Program-made: the position numbers and the translations under genes
The notes under the pieces: model-generated
Told to the model about the DNA's origin: nothing
Database searches by the model: none
The model's input: only the letters and a program-made list of their open reading frames with translations
Part shown: one piece after another, positions 53,588 through 61,580 of the stretch
How the letters are laid out: each line of letters starts with the position of its first letter
Position numbering within the stretch: position 1 is the first letter of the stretch
Assembly: GCA_947450365.1 (NCBI GenBank)
Contig: CANFVE010000001.1
Location: 90,538 to 154,537 of the forward strand
Length of the DNA stretch: 64,000 nt
Direction: 5' to 3'
DNA from: Cytophagaceae bacterium
GTDB lineage: Bacteria; Bacteroidota; Bacteroidia; Cytophagales; Spirosomataceae

Positions 53588-54910
53588 ATGTCTTCTACTC
53601 ATCAAGCCCACCTAAAAAAGGTCCTCAGTCCACTCATGTTATGGGGATTAGGCGTGGGCTATGTGATTTCGGGCATGTATTTCGGATGGAACCTCGGCCT
53701 TCCCGAAGGTGGGACCTACGGCTTGGCCATCGCCACGGGCATCATCATTCTCCTGTATACCTGCTTTAGTTTTTCCTATGCCGAATTAGCCTGTTCCATT
53801 CCAAAAGCCGGCGGCGTGTTTGATTATGCCTCTCGAGCCTTCGGACCTCGCATGGGATTCATGGCTGGGATGGCCCAACTAATCGAATTTGTTTTCGCCC
53901 CACCCGCCATCGCCTTTGGAATTGGTGCCTATTTTAACCTGTTTTTTCCGGATGTGCCCGTGATGACCATTTCGATTGTCGCGTATGTGCTTTTTACTGG
54001 CCTGAATATGTATGGGGTGAAAGCCGCTGCGACCTTCGAATTAATCATTACCATCATCGCGGTGATTGAAATCATCATTTTCGCCGCGGTCACCTTGCCG
54101 CATTTTGAGGTGGCAAATCTGCAAAAAAATGCTTGGCCGAATGGCTGGACCGGCGTCATGGCCGCCCTACCTTTTGCGATATGGTTTTTCCTGGGGATTG
54201 AAGGGCTGGCGAATGTGGCTGAGGAAGCCGAAAATCCACAAAAAGATATTCAAAAGGGATTTGGCTATGCGCTGTTGACCCTCGTGATTTTATGTATCCT
54301 CGTTTTTCTTGGGGCCATCGGCGTGGGAGGCTGGGAGGCTATCGTGTATAAAAATGGTCATTCTGGGGATACCTCAGATTCACCATTGCCATTGGCGATG
54401 GGCCAAATTGTAGGTTCTTCGGGCTGGTTGTTTCATGTACTCCTGACAGTCGGTTTATTCGGTTTAGTGGCGTCTTTTCACGGTTTAATTTTAGCGGCGG
54501 GTCGTTCGAGTTATGAGTTAGGCGCCAAAGGCTTCGCCCCTCGATTTTTGGGCCAAATTAATGAGCGTTTTCAAACACCAGCCAAGGCCTTATTGGCCAA
54601 TATGGGCATCGGTATCATCGCCCTTTTTACCAATCAAACCGCTGAAATCATCACGATCTCGGTGATGGGGGCTTTGACATTGTATAGTATTGCGATGTTG
54701 TCCTTGCTCCGACTTCGAAAAAAAGAACCCAACATGCTCCGGCCTTTTCGGGTGCCCTTATATCCATGGATGCCCTTGTTGGCTTTGGTTTTGTCCACAC
54801 TTTGCCTTATTTTTATTGCCTTTTATCAGCCCACCTTGTTTTGTATTTACTTGGGAATCCTGACGATTTGTTATGTACTTTTTGTGTTGATCGTTCAACC
54901 CAAAACCTAA
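53588..54910 (+). CDS. Ethanolamine-type APC permease
   Basis: A 440-residue inner-membrane transporter with twelve predicted helices, APC superfamily. The N-terminal pattern VLSPLMLWGLGVGYVISGMY, FGWNLGLPEGGTYGLAIATG and ELACSIPKAGGVFDYASRAF is that of the ethanolamine permease (Eat) group; the helix-8 region shows FHGLILAAGRSSYELGAKGF. The ATG at 53588 (MSSTHQ) is preferred over the upstream TTG. It is the first gene of a five-gene operon whose remaining members form a gamma-glutamylation pathway, which supports uptake of an amino alcohol. The next gene begins 4 nt after its stop. Confidence 0.83.
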   Translation: MSSTHQAHLKKVLSPLMLWGLGVGYVISGMYFGWNLGLPEGGTYGLAIATGIIILLYTCFSFSYAELACSIPKAGGVFDYASRAFGPRMGFMAGMAQLIEFVFAPPAIAFGIGAYFNLFFPDVPVMTISIVAYVLFTGLNMYGVKAAATFELIITIIAVIEIIIFAAVTLPHFEVANLQKNAWPNGWTGVMAALPFAIWFFLGIEGLANVAEEAENPQKDIQKGFGYALLTLVILCILVFLGAIGVGGWEAIVYKNGHSGDTSDSPLPLAMGQIVGSSGWLFHVLLTVGLFGLVASFHGLILAAGRSSYELGAKGFAPRFLGQINERFQTPAKALLANMGIGIIALFTNQTAEIITISVMGALTLYSIAMLSLLRLRKKEPNMLRPFRVPLYPWMPLLALVLSTLCLIFIAFYQPTLFCIYLGILTICYVLFVLIVQPKT

Positions 54911-54914
54911 AACT

Positions 54915-56264
54915 ATGACTGAAAATCAAATCCTCGATTATGTTCGCGAACATGCGGATCAGCGAGTTAAACTAGCGATCACCGACATCGATGGGGTGTT
55001 GCGCGGAAAATACATCAGTACCGAGAAATTCTTAAGCGCCGTGCAGGGTAATGTAGGTTTTTGCAATGTGGTTTTTGGTTGGGACATGGCCGATGTAGCC
55101 TATGAGAATTCCGCCTATACCGGTTGGCATTCCGGCTACCCAGACGCGCCCGTACGAATCGATGTCTCCTCCTTTCGTAGCATTCCTTGGGAAAATAACA
55201 TTCCTTTTTTTCTCTGTGAGTTAATCGATGCGCCTACGCATTCGGCGGCTGTATGCCCCCGGGGCTTGTTGAAAGGCCTCATTTCCCAGGCCGAACAAGC
55301 CGGATTTACAGCGTTTTTCAGCCAAGAATTCGAATGGTTTAATTTCGAAGAAACCCCCAATTCCGTCCATGAAAAGAACTTTCAAAACCTGAAACCGCTT
55401 TCGCCTGGGATGTTTGGCTATTCGATTTTACGTAGCACCTTACGCAATGATTTTTTTGATGCGCTATTTGGCCAATTAAGCGCCTTCGGTATTCCTCTCG
55501 AGGGTTTGCATACGGAAACGGGCCCCGGTGTTTATGAAGCGGCGATTGCCTATTCGGGCATTTTAGAAGCAGCCGATCGGGCCGTATTGTTTAAATCTTC
55601 GGTCAAAGAATTAGCGTATAAAAAGGGCATTATGGCTACGTTTATGGCGAAATGGGATGAAAATCTACCAGGTTGCAGTGGCCATGTGCATCAAAGTCTC
55701 TGGGACACCCAACAAGAGAAAAACCTATTTTATGATGGGGAAACGGGGATGAGTGAATTATTCCAACATTATATCGCGGGCCAATTGCACTGTTTACCTC
55801 ATATCCTGCCGATGCTCGCGCCAACCGTCAATTCCTTCAAGCGATTGGTGGAAGGTGCTTGGGCACCCACGACCTTGACTTGGGCCGTGGATAATCGGAC
55901 TGTCGCGCTGCGTGCGTTGCCAGGAAGTAAAAAAGCTAGTCGTTTGGAAACGCGGGTGGTGGGTTCGGATGTGAATCCGTATTTGGCGATGTCGGCCTGT
56001 TTAGCCGCCGGATTGTATGGCATAAAACATAAATTGGCCTTGCAAGCTGCTACCGTGGGCAACGGATATGCGGATGAAAGCTTTGGTCGATTGCCCGGAA
56101 ATTTACAAAAAGCAACCCAAGCCATGAAGGAATCCCCGGTCGCAAAGGAATTATTTGGGGAGGAATTTGTGAATCATTTTGTGGCGACACGTGAGTGGGA
56201 ATGGGCCCAATACAGCCGAGTGGTCAGTGATTGGGAAAAGAAACGATATTTTGAAATTATTTAA
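54915..56264 (+). CDS. Glutamine-synthetase-like gamma-glutamylamide ligase
   Basis: A 449-residue enzyme of the GS superfamily, in the branch of GlnA-like gamma-glutamyl-amine ligases (PuuA, IpuC, GlnA4). Seen: N-terminal beta-grasp part with VKLAITDIDGVLRGKYIS; metal and nucleotide-binding segments HTETGPGVYEAAIAYSG and LPGCSGHVHQSLWD; the glutamate/phosphate site SFKRLVEGAWAPTTLTWAVDNRTVALRAL; and SRLETRVVGSDVNPYLAMSACLAAG. Ordinary glutamine synthetases have different flap and adenylylation segments, so this is more likely an ATP-dependent ligase joining glutamate to an amine. Product inferred: gamma-glutamyl-ethanolamide or similar. Confidence 0.85.
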   Translation: MTENQILDYVREHADQRVKLAITDIDGVLRGKYISTEKFLSAVQGNVGFCNVVFGWDMADVAYENSAYTGWHSGYPDAPVRIDVSSFRSIPWENNIPFFLCELIDAPTHSAAVCPRGLLKGLISQAEQAGFTAFFSQEFEWFNFEETPNSVHEKNFQNLKPLSPGMFGYSILRSTLRNDFFDALFGQLSAFGIPLEGLHTETGPGVYEAAIAYSGILEAADRAVLFKSSVKELAYKKGIMATFMAKWDENLPGCSGHVHQSLWDTQQEKNLFYDGETGMSELFQHYIAGQLHCLPHILPMLAPTVNSFKRLVEGAWAPTTLTWAVDNRTVALRALPGSKKASRLETRVVGSDVNPYLAMSACLAAGLYGIKHKLALQAATVGNGYADESFGRLPGNLQKATQAMKESPVAKELFGEEFVNHFVATREWEWAQYSRVVSDWEKKRYFEII

Positions 56265-56265
56265 G

Positions 56266-57414
56266 ATGGATTTTACACAAATACGACAATTTAATTTTCC
56301 TACCGTGATTCGTTTCGGGGTGGGGGCAGTGAAGGAATTAGCACCCTATGTCACGAGCCAGGGATTTTCAAAACCTCTCATCGTGACGGATCCGGTCATC
56401 GCGGAATTGGGATTTTTCAAGCAAATTTTGGCGGATCTTACGAAGGCCGGTTTTTCGGTCGAGGTGTTTTCAAGCATCCATAAAAACCCGGTGAAATCTG
56501 ATGTCTATGCAGGAACTGCCGTGTGGGATGCGACGGGTCGGGATTGTTTGATTGGGATTGGAGGAGGGGCGGCCTTGGATGTGGCGCGGGCGATTGTGTT
56601 GCAGGTGAATCACCGGGAGGATTTGTTCCATTACGATGATTTAATCGGCGGAGATGTCTATGTGACGAATGATGTGCCGCATTTTATTACCATTCCCACG
56701 ACCTCGGGAACGGGTTCGGAAGTTGGTCGTTCGGCGATCATTGCCGACGATGAAACGCATCAAAAAAAGATTTTATTTTCACCCAAATTATTAGCCAAAA
56801 TCGTCTTCGCCGATCCAATGCTGACCATGGAATTGCCGGCTTTTGTGACGGCGGCCACGGGCATGGATGCTCTGACGCATAATATGGAAGCCTATTTGGC
56901 CAAAAATTATCATCCAATGTGCGATGGAATCGCGCTGGAAGGGATGCGATTGGTATCGGAATCCTTGATCCAAGCGGTAAAAAAACCAAGCATTGAATCA
57001 CGGTCCAAGATGTTATTGGCTTCGATGATGGGCGCGATTGCGTTCCAAAAAGGCTTGGGTGTTGTGCATTCTTTGGCGCATCCTTTGTCTTCCTTGTTGG
57101 ACACACACCATGGCTTGGCGAATGCGGTAAATATTCCCTACGGCATGCGCTTTAACATCGCGGGTTTTGAGAATCGATTTGCGCGAATGGCGCAGACCTT
57201 GGGCCTTTCGGAGCATTCGGGGGACGCGGTGGTGTCTTATTTGTTTGACCTAAATACACAGGTGGGGATTCCGCATCGTTTGCGGGATATTCATGTCAAA
57301 GAGGAACATTTGGATACCTTGGCGGCCTTGGCATTTGCGGATTTTGCACATCCTAATAACCCTAAACCCGTTTCTCAGGCTGATTTTCGGGCGCTTTACG
57401 GCGAAGCTTTATAA
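56266..57414 (+). CDS. Iron-containing (group III) alcohol dehydrogenase
   Basis: A 382-residue NAD(P)-dependent dehydrogenase. I use ATG 56266, 1 nt after the ligase stop; a longer frame would overlap that gene. N-terminal NAD part: FGVGAVKELAPYV, CLIGIGGGAALDVARAI and TIPTTSGTGSEVGRSAI. Metal site: the Asp in PAFVTAATGMDALTHNMEAYL, the His in that same segment, and the histidines in GVVHSLAHPLSSLLDTHHGLANA. Its likely substrate is the hydroxyl of the gamma-glutamylated amino alcohol, giving an aldehyde for the aldehyde dehydrogenase encoded in the same operon. Confidence 0.88.
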   Translation: MDFTQIRQFNFPTVIRFGVGAVKELAPYVTSQGFSKPLIVTDPVIAELGFFKQILADLTKAGFSVEVFSSIHKNPVKSDVYAGTAVWDATGRDCLIGIGGGAALDVARAIVLQVNHREDLFHYDDLIGGDVYVTNDVPHFITIPTTSGTGSEVGRSAIIADDETHQKKILFSPKLLAKIVFADPMLTMELPAFVTAATGMDALTHNMEAYLAKNYHPMCDGIALEGMRLVSESLIQAVKKPSIESRSKMLLASMMGAIAFQKGLGVVHSLAHPLSSLLDTHHGLANAVNIPYGMRFNIAGFENRFARMAQTLGLSEHSGDAVVSYLFDLNTQVGIPHRLRDIHVKEEHLDTLAALAFADFAHPNNPKPVSQADFRALYGEAL

Positions 57415-57417
57415 GAT

Positions 57418-58113
57418 ATGGTGCGCATCGGCATTACGGAATCGGATACGAATTTCCTTAACTACCCCGCTTGGATTCAAGGGGATGGGGTGGAGGTTAT
57501 TGTTCTTTCCTATAAGAATGAAAATAAGGAAGATTTTTCGCGTTGCGATGGATTTCTGTTGTCGGGTGGCGTGGATATGCATCCATCGGCCTATGGGAAT
57601 TCGCGGGTGGATTATCCTTGGGCCACGAATTTTAATGGAGCACGTGATGCTTTTGAGCGCGAGGTTTTTCAATATGCCTGTTTACATGAAAAGCCGGTCT
57701 TGGCGATTTGTCGGGGCCTGCAAGTAGTCAATGTCGCACTTGGTGGTAATCTAATCCAAGATTTACAAGAGCAAGGATTTTCGAATCACCGAAAGGGTGC
57801 GGAGGCAGATCGCGAACATCTTATTTCTGTGGAGCCTTCAAGTTTATTATTTTCGATTGCCGGTCAGTCTCAAGGCCTCGTGAATTCGGCTCATCATCAA
57901 GGCTTGGACCGAATAGCCGAATCCCTTCGGGTCAGTGCTTGGTCAGATGACCGGGTCGTGGAGGCGATTGAATATAAAGATTTTGACCAAAAACCATTCT
58001 TTTTAGGTGTCCAATGGCATCCGGAGCGTTTACGCATCCAAGATTCCTATACACCTTTTTCCATGCATATCCGTCAGGCATTTTTGGATGCCGCAAAACC
58101 CTCCAACATATGA
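57418..58113 (+). CDS. Gamma-glutamyl hydrolase, class-I amidotransferase (C26, PuuD-like)
   Basis: A 231-residue cytoplasmic hydrolase with the glutamine-amidotransferase fold. Catalytic Cys in LAICRGLQVVNVALGG (about residue 99), and His/Glu in GVQWHPERL (about residue 200). FSRCDGFLLSGGVDMHPSAYG is the oxyanion/substrate segment typical of gamma-glutamyl-gamma-aminobutyrate hydrolase (PuuD). It would release glutamate and the free amino acid (glycine if the input is ethanolamine). It starts 3 nt after the dehydrogenase stop and overlaps the aldehyde dehydrogenase by 4 nt (ATGA). Confidence 0.87.
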   Translation: MVRIGITESDTNFLNYPAWIQGDGVEVIVLSYKNENKEDFSRCDGFLLSGGVDMHPSAYGNSRVDYPWATNFNGARDAFEREVFQYACLHEKPVLAICRGLQVVNVALGGNLIQDLQEQGFSNHRKGAEADREHLISVEPSSLLFSIAGQSQGLVNSAHHQGLDRIAESLRVSAWSDDRVVEAIEYKDFDQKPFFLGVQWHPERLRIQDSYTPFSMHIRQAFLDAAKPSNI

Positions 58114-59474
58114 ATATCATCAATCCCGCCACGGAAGAACTCATTACGCACGTGGATGCTGACACGTCCGAAACGCTGACGCTTAAATTTCAACGCCTTC
58201 ATGCTGCGCAATCAGCCTGGGCGGCACGAACAGTGGAAGAACGTTCCGCGATTTTGCTTCGCTTTGTGGATTTATTGAAACAAAATATGGAAGCCTTGGC
58301 GGGGATTTTGACGGCGGAAATGGGGAAGCCTTTGCAACAAAGTCGGAACGAAATCAACGGCGCCTCCGGCAAAGCCACCTGGCTCGCGGAACATGCGCCG
58401 ACTTACCTGGCCGACGAACTCATGTCCGTTTCTGAACAAATGACTGAAAAAATTGTCTATGAAGCTTTAGGGGTGATTTGTAATATCTCTGCATGGAATT
58501 ATCCATACAATGTGGGCGTGAACGTGTTTGTTCCGGCGCTTTTGGCGGGAAATGCGGTGATGTATAAACCTTCGGAATTTGCGACGTTGACCGGTATGGA
58601 AATCGCTCGTTATCTACATGAAGCTGGTGTTCCCGAGGATGTGTTTATCCTCGCGATCGGAGAGGGTGAAGTGGGGAAATCCCTATTAGACCTGCCGTTT
58701 CAAGGATATTATTTCACGGGTTCTTATCCCACAGGCAAATATATTTACGAACGCGTCTCCGAAAAAATGGTGCCTTGCGTCCTTGAATTAGGGGGTAAGG
58801 ATCCGGTCTATGTGGCGGATGACGTGGTGGACGTGGCAGGTGCTGCGGCGGGTATTGCAGATGGGGCCTTTTATAACAATGGGCAAAGCTGCTGCTCGGT
58901 CGAGCGCATTTATGTCCATGAAAAAATCTATGATGCCTTCGTGGATGCCTTTGTTCAGGAGGTGAATTCATGGAAAATCGGCGCGCCGACTGAAGAAGGT
59001 GTCTACCTATCTGTCCTCACTCGAAAAAATCAAATCGCCGTCTTAGAAGCTCAAGTGGCAGATGCGCTGAGCAAAGGAGCACGTGTACTCACGGGAGGTG
59101 CAGCGATGGAGGGGAAGGGCTATGGATTTGCGCCAACGGTTTTAGTCGATGTGCAACAACATATGCTTGTCATGCAAGATGAGAGTTTCGGTCCGATCAT
59201 TGGCATCATGAAAGTTCATTCAGATGCGGAAGCGGTAGAAAAGATGAACGACACGGCATTTGGCTTAACGGCTGGTGTGTATTCAGCTTCTCAAACTCGG
59301 GCGGAAACCATCTTGGCTCAGGTGAATTCAGGCTCAGGCTATTGGAATTGTTGCGACCGCGTCAGTGCCGCACTTCCATGGAGTGGTCGGGGACATTCGG
59401 GATTCGGATCTACCTTATCTCATGTGGGCTTGCGGGCATTCACCAAGACGAAATCCTATCATTTACGGAAATAA
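58110..59474 (+). CDS. NAD(P)-dependent aldehyde dehydrogenase
   Basis: A 454-residue aldehyde dehydrogenase. The ATG at 58110 forms the ATGA overlap with the hydrolase. Catalytic Cys in FYNNGQSCCSVERIYV (first Cys), the general-base Glu in VLELGGKDPVYV, and the conserved Asn in CNISAWNYPYNVG. The length and NNGQSC context fit the succinate-semialdehyde/GabD-like or PuuC-like groups. Its role would be oxidation of the gamma-glutamyl aminoaldehyde before hydrolysis. It is the last gene of the operon and is followed by a strong palindromic terminator. Confidence 0.9.
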   Translation: MNIINPATEELITHVDADTSETLTLKFQRLHAAQSAWAARTVEERSAILLRFVDLLKQNMEALAGILTAEMGKPLQQSRNEINGASGKATWLAEHAPTYLADELMSVSEQMTEKIVYEALGVICNISAWNYPYNVGVNVFVPALLAGNAVMYKPSEFATLTGMEIARYLHEAGVPEDVFILAIGEGEVGKSLLDLPFQGYYFTGSYPTGKYIYERVSEKMVPCVLELGGKDPVYVADDVVDVAGAAAGIADGAFYNNGQSCCSVERIYVHEKIYDAFVDAFVQEVNSWKIGAPTEEGVYLSVLTRKNQIAVLEAQVADALSKGARVLTGGAAMEGKGYGFAPTVLVDVQQHMLVMQDESFGPIIGIMKVHSDAEAVEKMNDTAFGLTAGVYSASQTRAETILAQVNSGSGYWNCCDRVSAALPWSGRGHSGFGSTLSHVGLRAFTKTKSYHLRK

Positions 59475-59500
59475 AAAAGAGACGCCTAGGCGTCTCTTTT
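59475..59500. terminator. Bidirectional Rho-independent terminator
   Basis: A perfect 26-nt palindrome with GAGACGCC on one side and GGCGTCTC on the other, A-run before and T-run after on either strand. It closes the amine operon and can also serve the convergent cytochrome c gene. Confidence 0.88.
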
Positions 59501-59642
59501 AAAAAAATAGCTTCGATTTTTTGCTGGAGTATCTCGAAAACATTTAATCTCCATGCCACCGGGCAAGTGCTCATTCGAAAATCGTCCACTCGTTCTATTT
59601 TGGGTTTGTTCTCATTCGAAAAAGTCCAATCCCCTTTTATTT

Positions 59643-61562
59643 CTATTTCTGCGAATTAATCCAGGCGGCTAATTTCTTTATGTCGCCTTTGGGCAAATTG
59701 CCCATGGGAGGCATCGGCGTTGAAAATTCTGGCCAATTGGACGGTTTTGGCATCGCAATCAGCGCCTCGATTTGCGCATTCGTATATTTCCGTTTCGCCA
59801 CTTCCGTGTAGGCTGGACCCACCGCTTTTTCGTTTACCTTATGACAGGCCAGGCAGGTATGTTTCGTCAAAAGGGCTTTGGCCTCCTTATCTGAAATGAT
59901 ACTTGCCGCGATTTTCGGACCAGCTTCTTTTGTTTGATTATCCGGCGTATTGGCTTCCTTGCTAGGATCTGTCAGGTCTTTTTTCGCCTTTGGTTTTGGC
60001 GTTTGCAATGGGATATTGGCTTTGGCTCCCGCTGGAATGGCATTAAGGGTATAATAGGCCGTTCCGTGCAACAAAGGATTTCCTTCTGTCTCGGACCTAA
60101 GCCCCTCCGGAATAATCGTGTGGATATATCCTTCCCGTAAATTGTCTACGACCAATCGAACCTTCAATCCATCCGCTGACACTTGTGCGCCTCGAACTGG
60201 ATTTTCTTTGCGATTCACCATCGGACTTCCATAGACCGGGTGGTATTTGTAGATGTAAGAGCTGACATCATAATTATTGATATCTGCGGCTAATTTCCGA
60301 TTCACCGGCAAGGTAAATTCAATCTCAAACCCATCCGGCATCGCCCGAACGGCCTTCATCTCAAAAGGCATTTTACCACTAAAAATTAAGCGTTCCAAAC
60401 CAAAATCTTCTTTCCCAATAGAACCCCAGCCGCGATTCGTACCGCCCACAAACATGCTATTGTCACTTCCCCAGGTCATTCGCAATACCCCTGAGCGGAA
60501 GCCTGACATAAAATCAAAGGACGCTCCTTGGTATTTTCCATTCACTTTTTCTAAAAATACGCGGGCGATTTTGGACATGCCTTGGTCGCCTACGAACAAT
60601 TGACCCGCAAATGGGCCAAATTTTCCTTTCGTCTCATCTGCCAAAATTTCAGAGGTGGACACACCTAACACGCCATAAGGTAACCACACGGCAGGGGATT
60701 TAATCCCCATATTCGGTAAGGTTTTGGCCATTTCATAAATGGTCGTCATTGGCTTCGCTTCCGTTTCGACATACTCGGGTTTTACCAAGGGATTATCCCG
60801 TGGGTCTACCAAATTAAAGACCATTTCCTTCCGCATCTTCACAGGAGATTCCGGACGATCCGCCCAAGCCAATGAGGCTGGATGGCCTAAAAAATCCCCT
60901 TTTTGAACGTGTGAAATGAAACCTGATCCTTGCCAATCCCCCTGGTTATCCCCGTAAAAGAATTCCCCATCGATCATTCCAATCCCGCAAGGGGAACGCA
61001 TACCCGCCGCAAAGGGCTCCATCTTGCCATCGGGACTGATTTTCATGGTCCAACCCCGCCAAGGCACGGTGGATTTTCCTGCCCACCAATCCGAATTTCC
61101 GAAGGCTACATTGCCTGTGATGTAAAAGGATCCATCTGGTCCAATTTTGGGACCATAGGAATATTCATGGTAATGACCTGAGATGGGCCAAGAATATACG
61201 GTTTCGTAACGTTCCGCTTTTCCATCCCCATTTTTATCGACCAGTCGGGTTAATTCCCCACGTTGCGCGCAATACAAAAAGCCATCTTTATAAGCCAATC
61301 CTAAGATTTCATGCAATCCGCTGGCGAATTTCCGGAAATAGGGCCGGGTTGAATTTGGGTTTTCGATGATGTAGACATCACCCCGACGCGTGGAGGCCGC
61401 CATATCACCATTCGGCAATAAAGCTAATCCACCTACTTCCAGCACCACCCCTTCCGGCGTGGCGATTTTGGCAATTTTATAATAATCCGTTTCTACCGGA
61501 TTTTGGCCGAATACATTCAAGGCCACACATATCAAGCAAATAACTAATGTATATTTTTTCAT
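59643..61562 (-). CDS. Exported beta-propeller protein with C-terminal cytochrome c domain
   Basis: A 639-residue exported protein. ATG 61562 gives signal peptide MKKYTLVICLICVALNVFGQ. The N-terminal region (about 25-400) is a soluble six-blade-propeller-like domain of the PQQ/sorbosone-dehydrogenase type: VGGLALLPNGDMAASTRRGD, MRSPCGIGMIDGEFFYGDNQG. After an alanine/lysine-rich linker, the C-terminal cytochrome c domain (about 555-639) carries the heme site HTCLACHKVN and a distal Met in MPPMGNLP. It could oxidise a sugar and pass electrons to a terminal oxidase; the substrate is unknown. It follows the DUF1080 gene by 18 nt. Confidence 0.85.
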   Translation of the reverse strand: MKKYTLVICLICVALNVFGQNPVETDYYKIAKIATPEGVVLEVGGLALLPNGDMAASTRRGDVYIIENPNSTRPYFRKFASGLHEILGLAYKDGFLYCAQRGELTRLVDKNGDGKAERYETVYSWPISGHYHEYSYGPKIGPDGSFYITGNVAFGNSDWWAGKSTVPWRGWTMKISPDGKMEPFAAGMRSPCGIGMIDGEFFYGDNQGDWQGSGFISHVQKGDFLGHPASLAWADRPESPVKMRKEMVFNLVDPRDNPLVKPEYVETEAKPMTTIYEMAKTLPNMGIKSPAVWLPYGVLGVSTSEILADETKGKFGPFAGQLFVGDQGMSKIARVFLEKVNGKYQGASFDFMSGFRSGVLRMTWGSDNSMFVGGTNRGWGSIGKEDFGLERLIFSGKMPFEMKAVRAMPDGFEIEFTLPVNRKLAADINNYDVSSYIYKYHPVYGSPMVNRKENPVRGAQVSADGLKVRLVVDNLREGYIHTIIPEGLRSETEGNPLLHGTAYYTLNAIPAGAKANIPLQTPKPKAKKDLTDPSKEANTPDNQTKEAGPKIAASIISDKEAKALLTKHTCLACHKVNEKAVGPAYTEVAKRKYTNAQIEALIAMPKPSNWPEFSTPMPPMGNLPKGDIKKLAAWINSQK

Positions 61563-61580
61563 GTCTGTCAAAGGCTAAGG

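Noticed and set aside
54915-56264. Housekeeping glutamine synthetase
   Set aside because: Context (amine permease, alcohol and aldehyde dehydrogenases, gamma-glutamyl hydrolase) and length of 449 residues fit the gamma-glutamylamide ligase branch better; final proof needs a tree.
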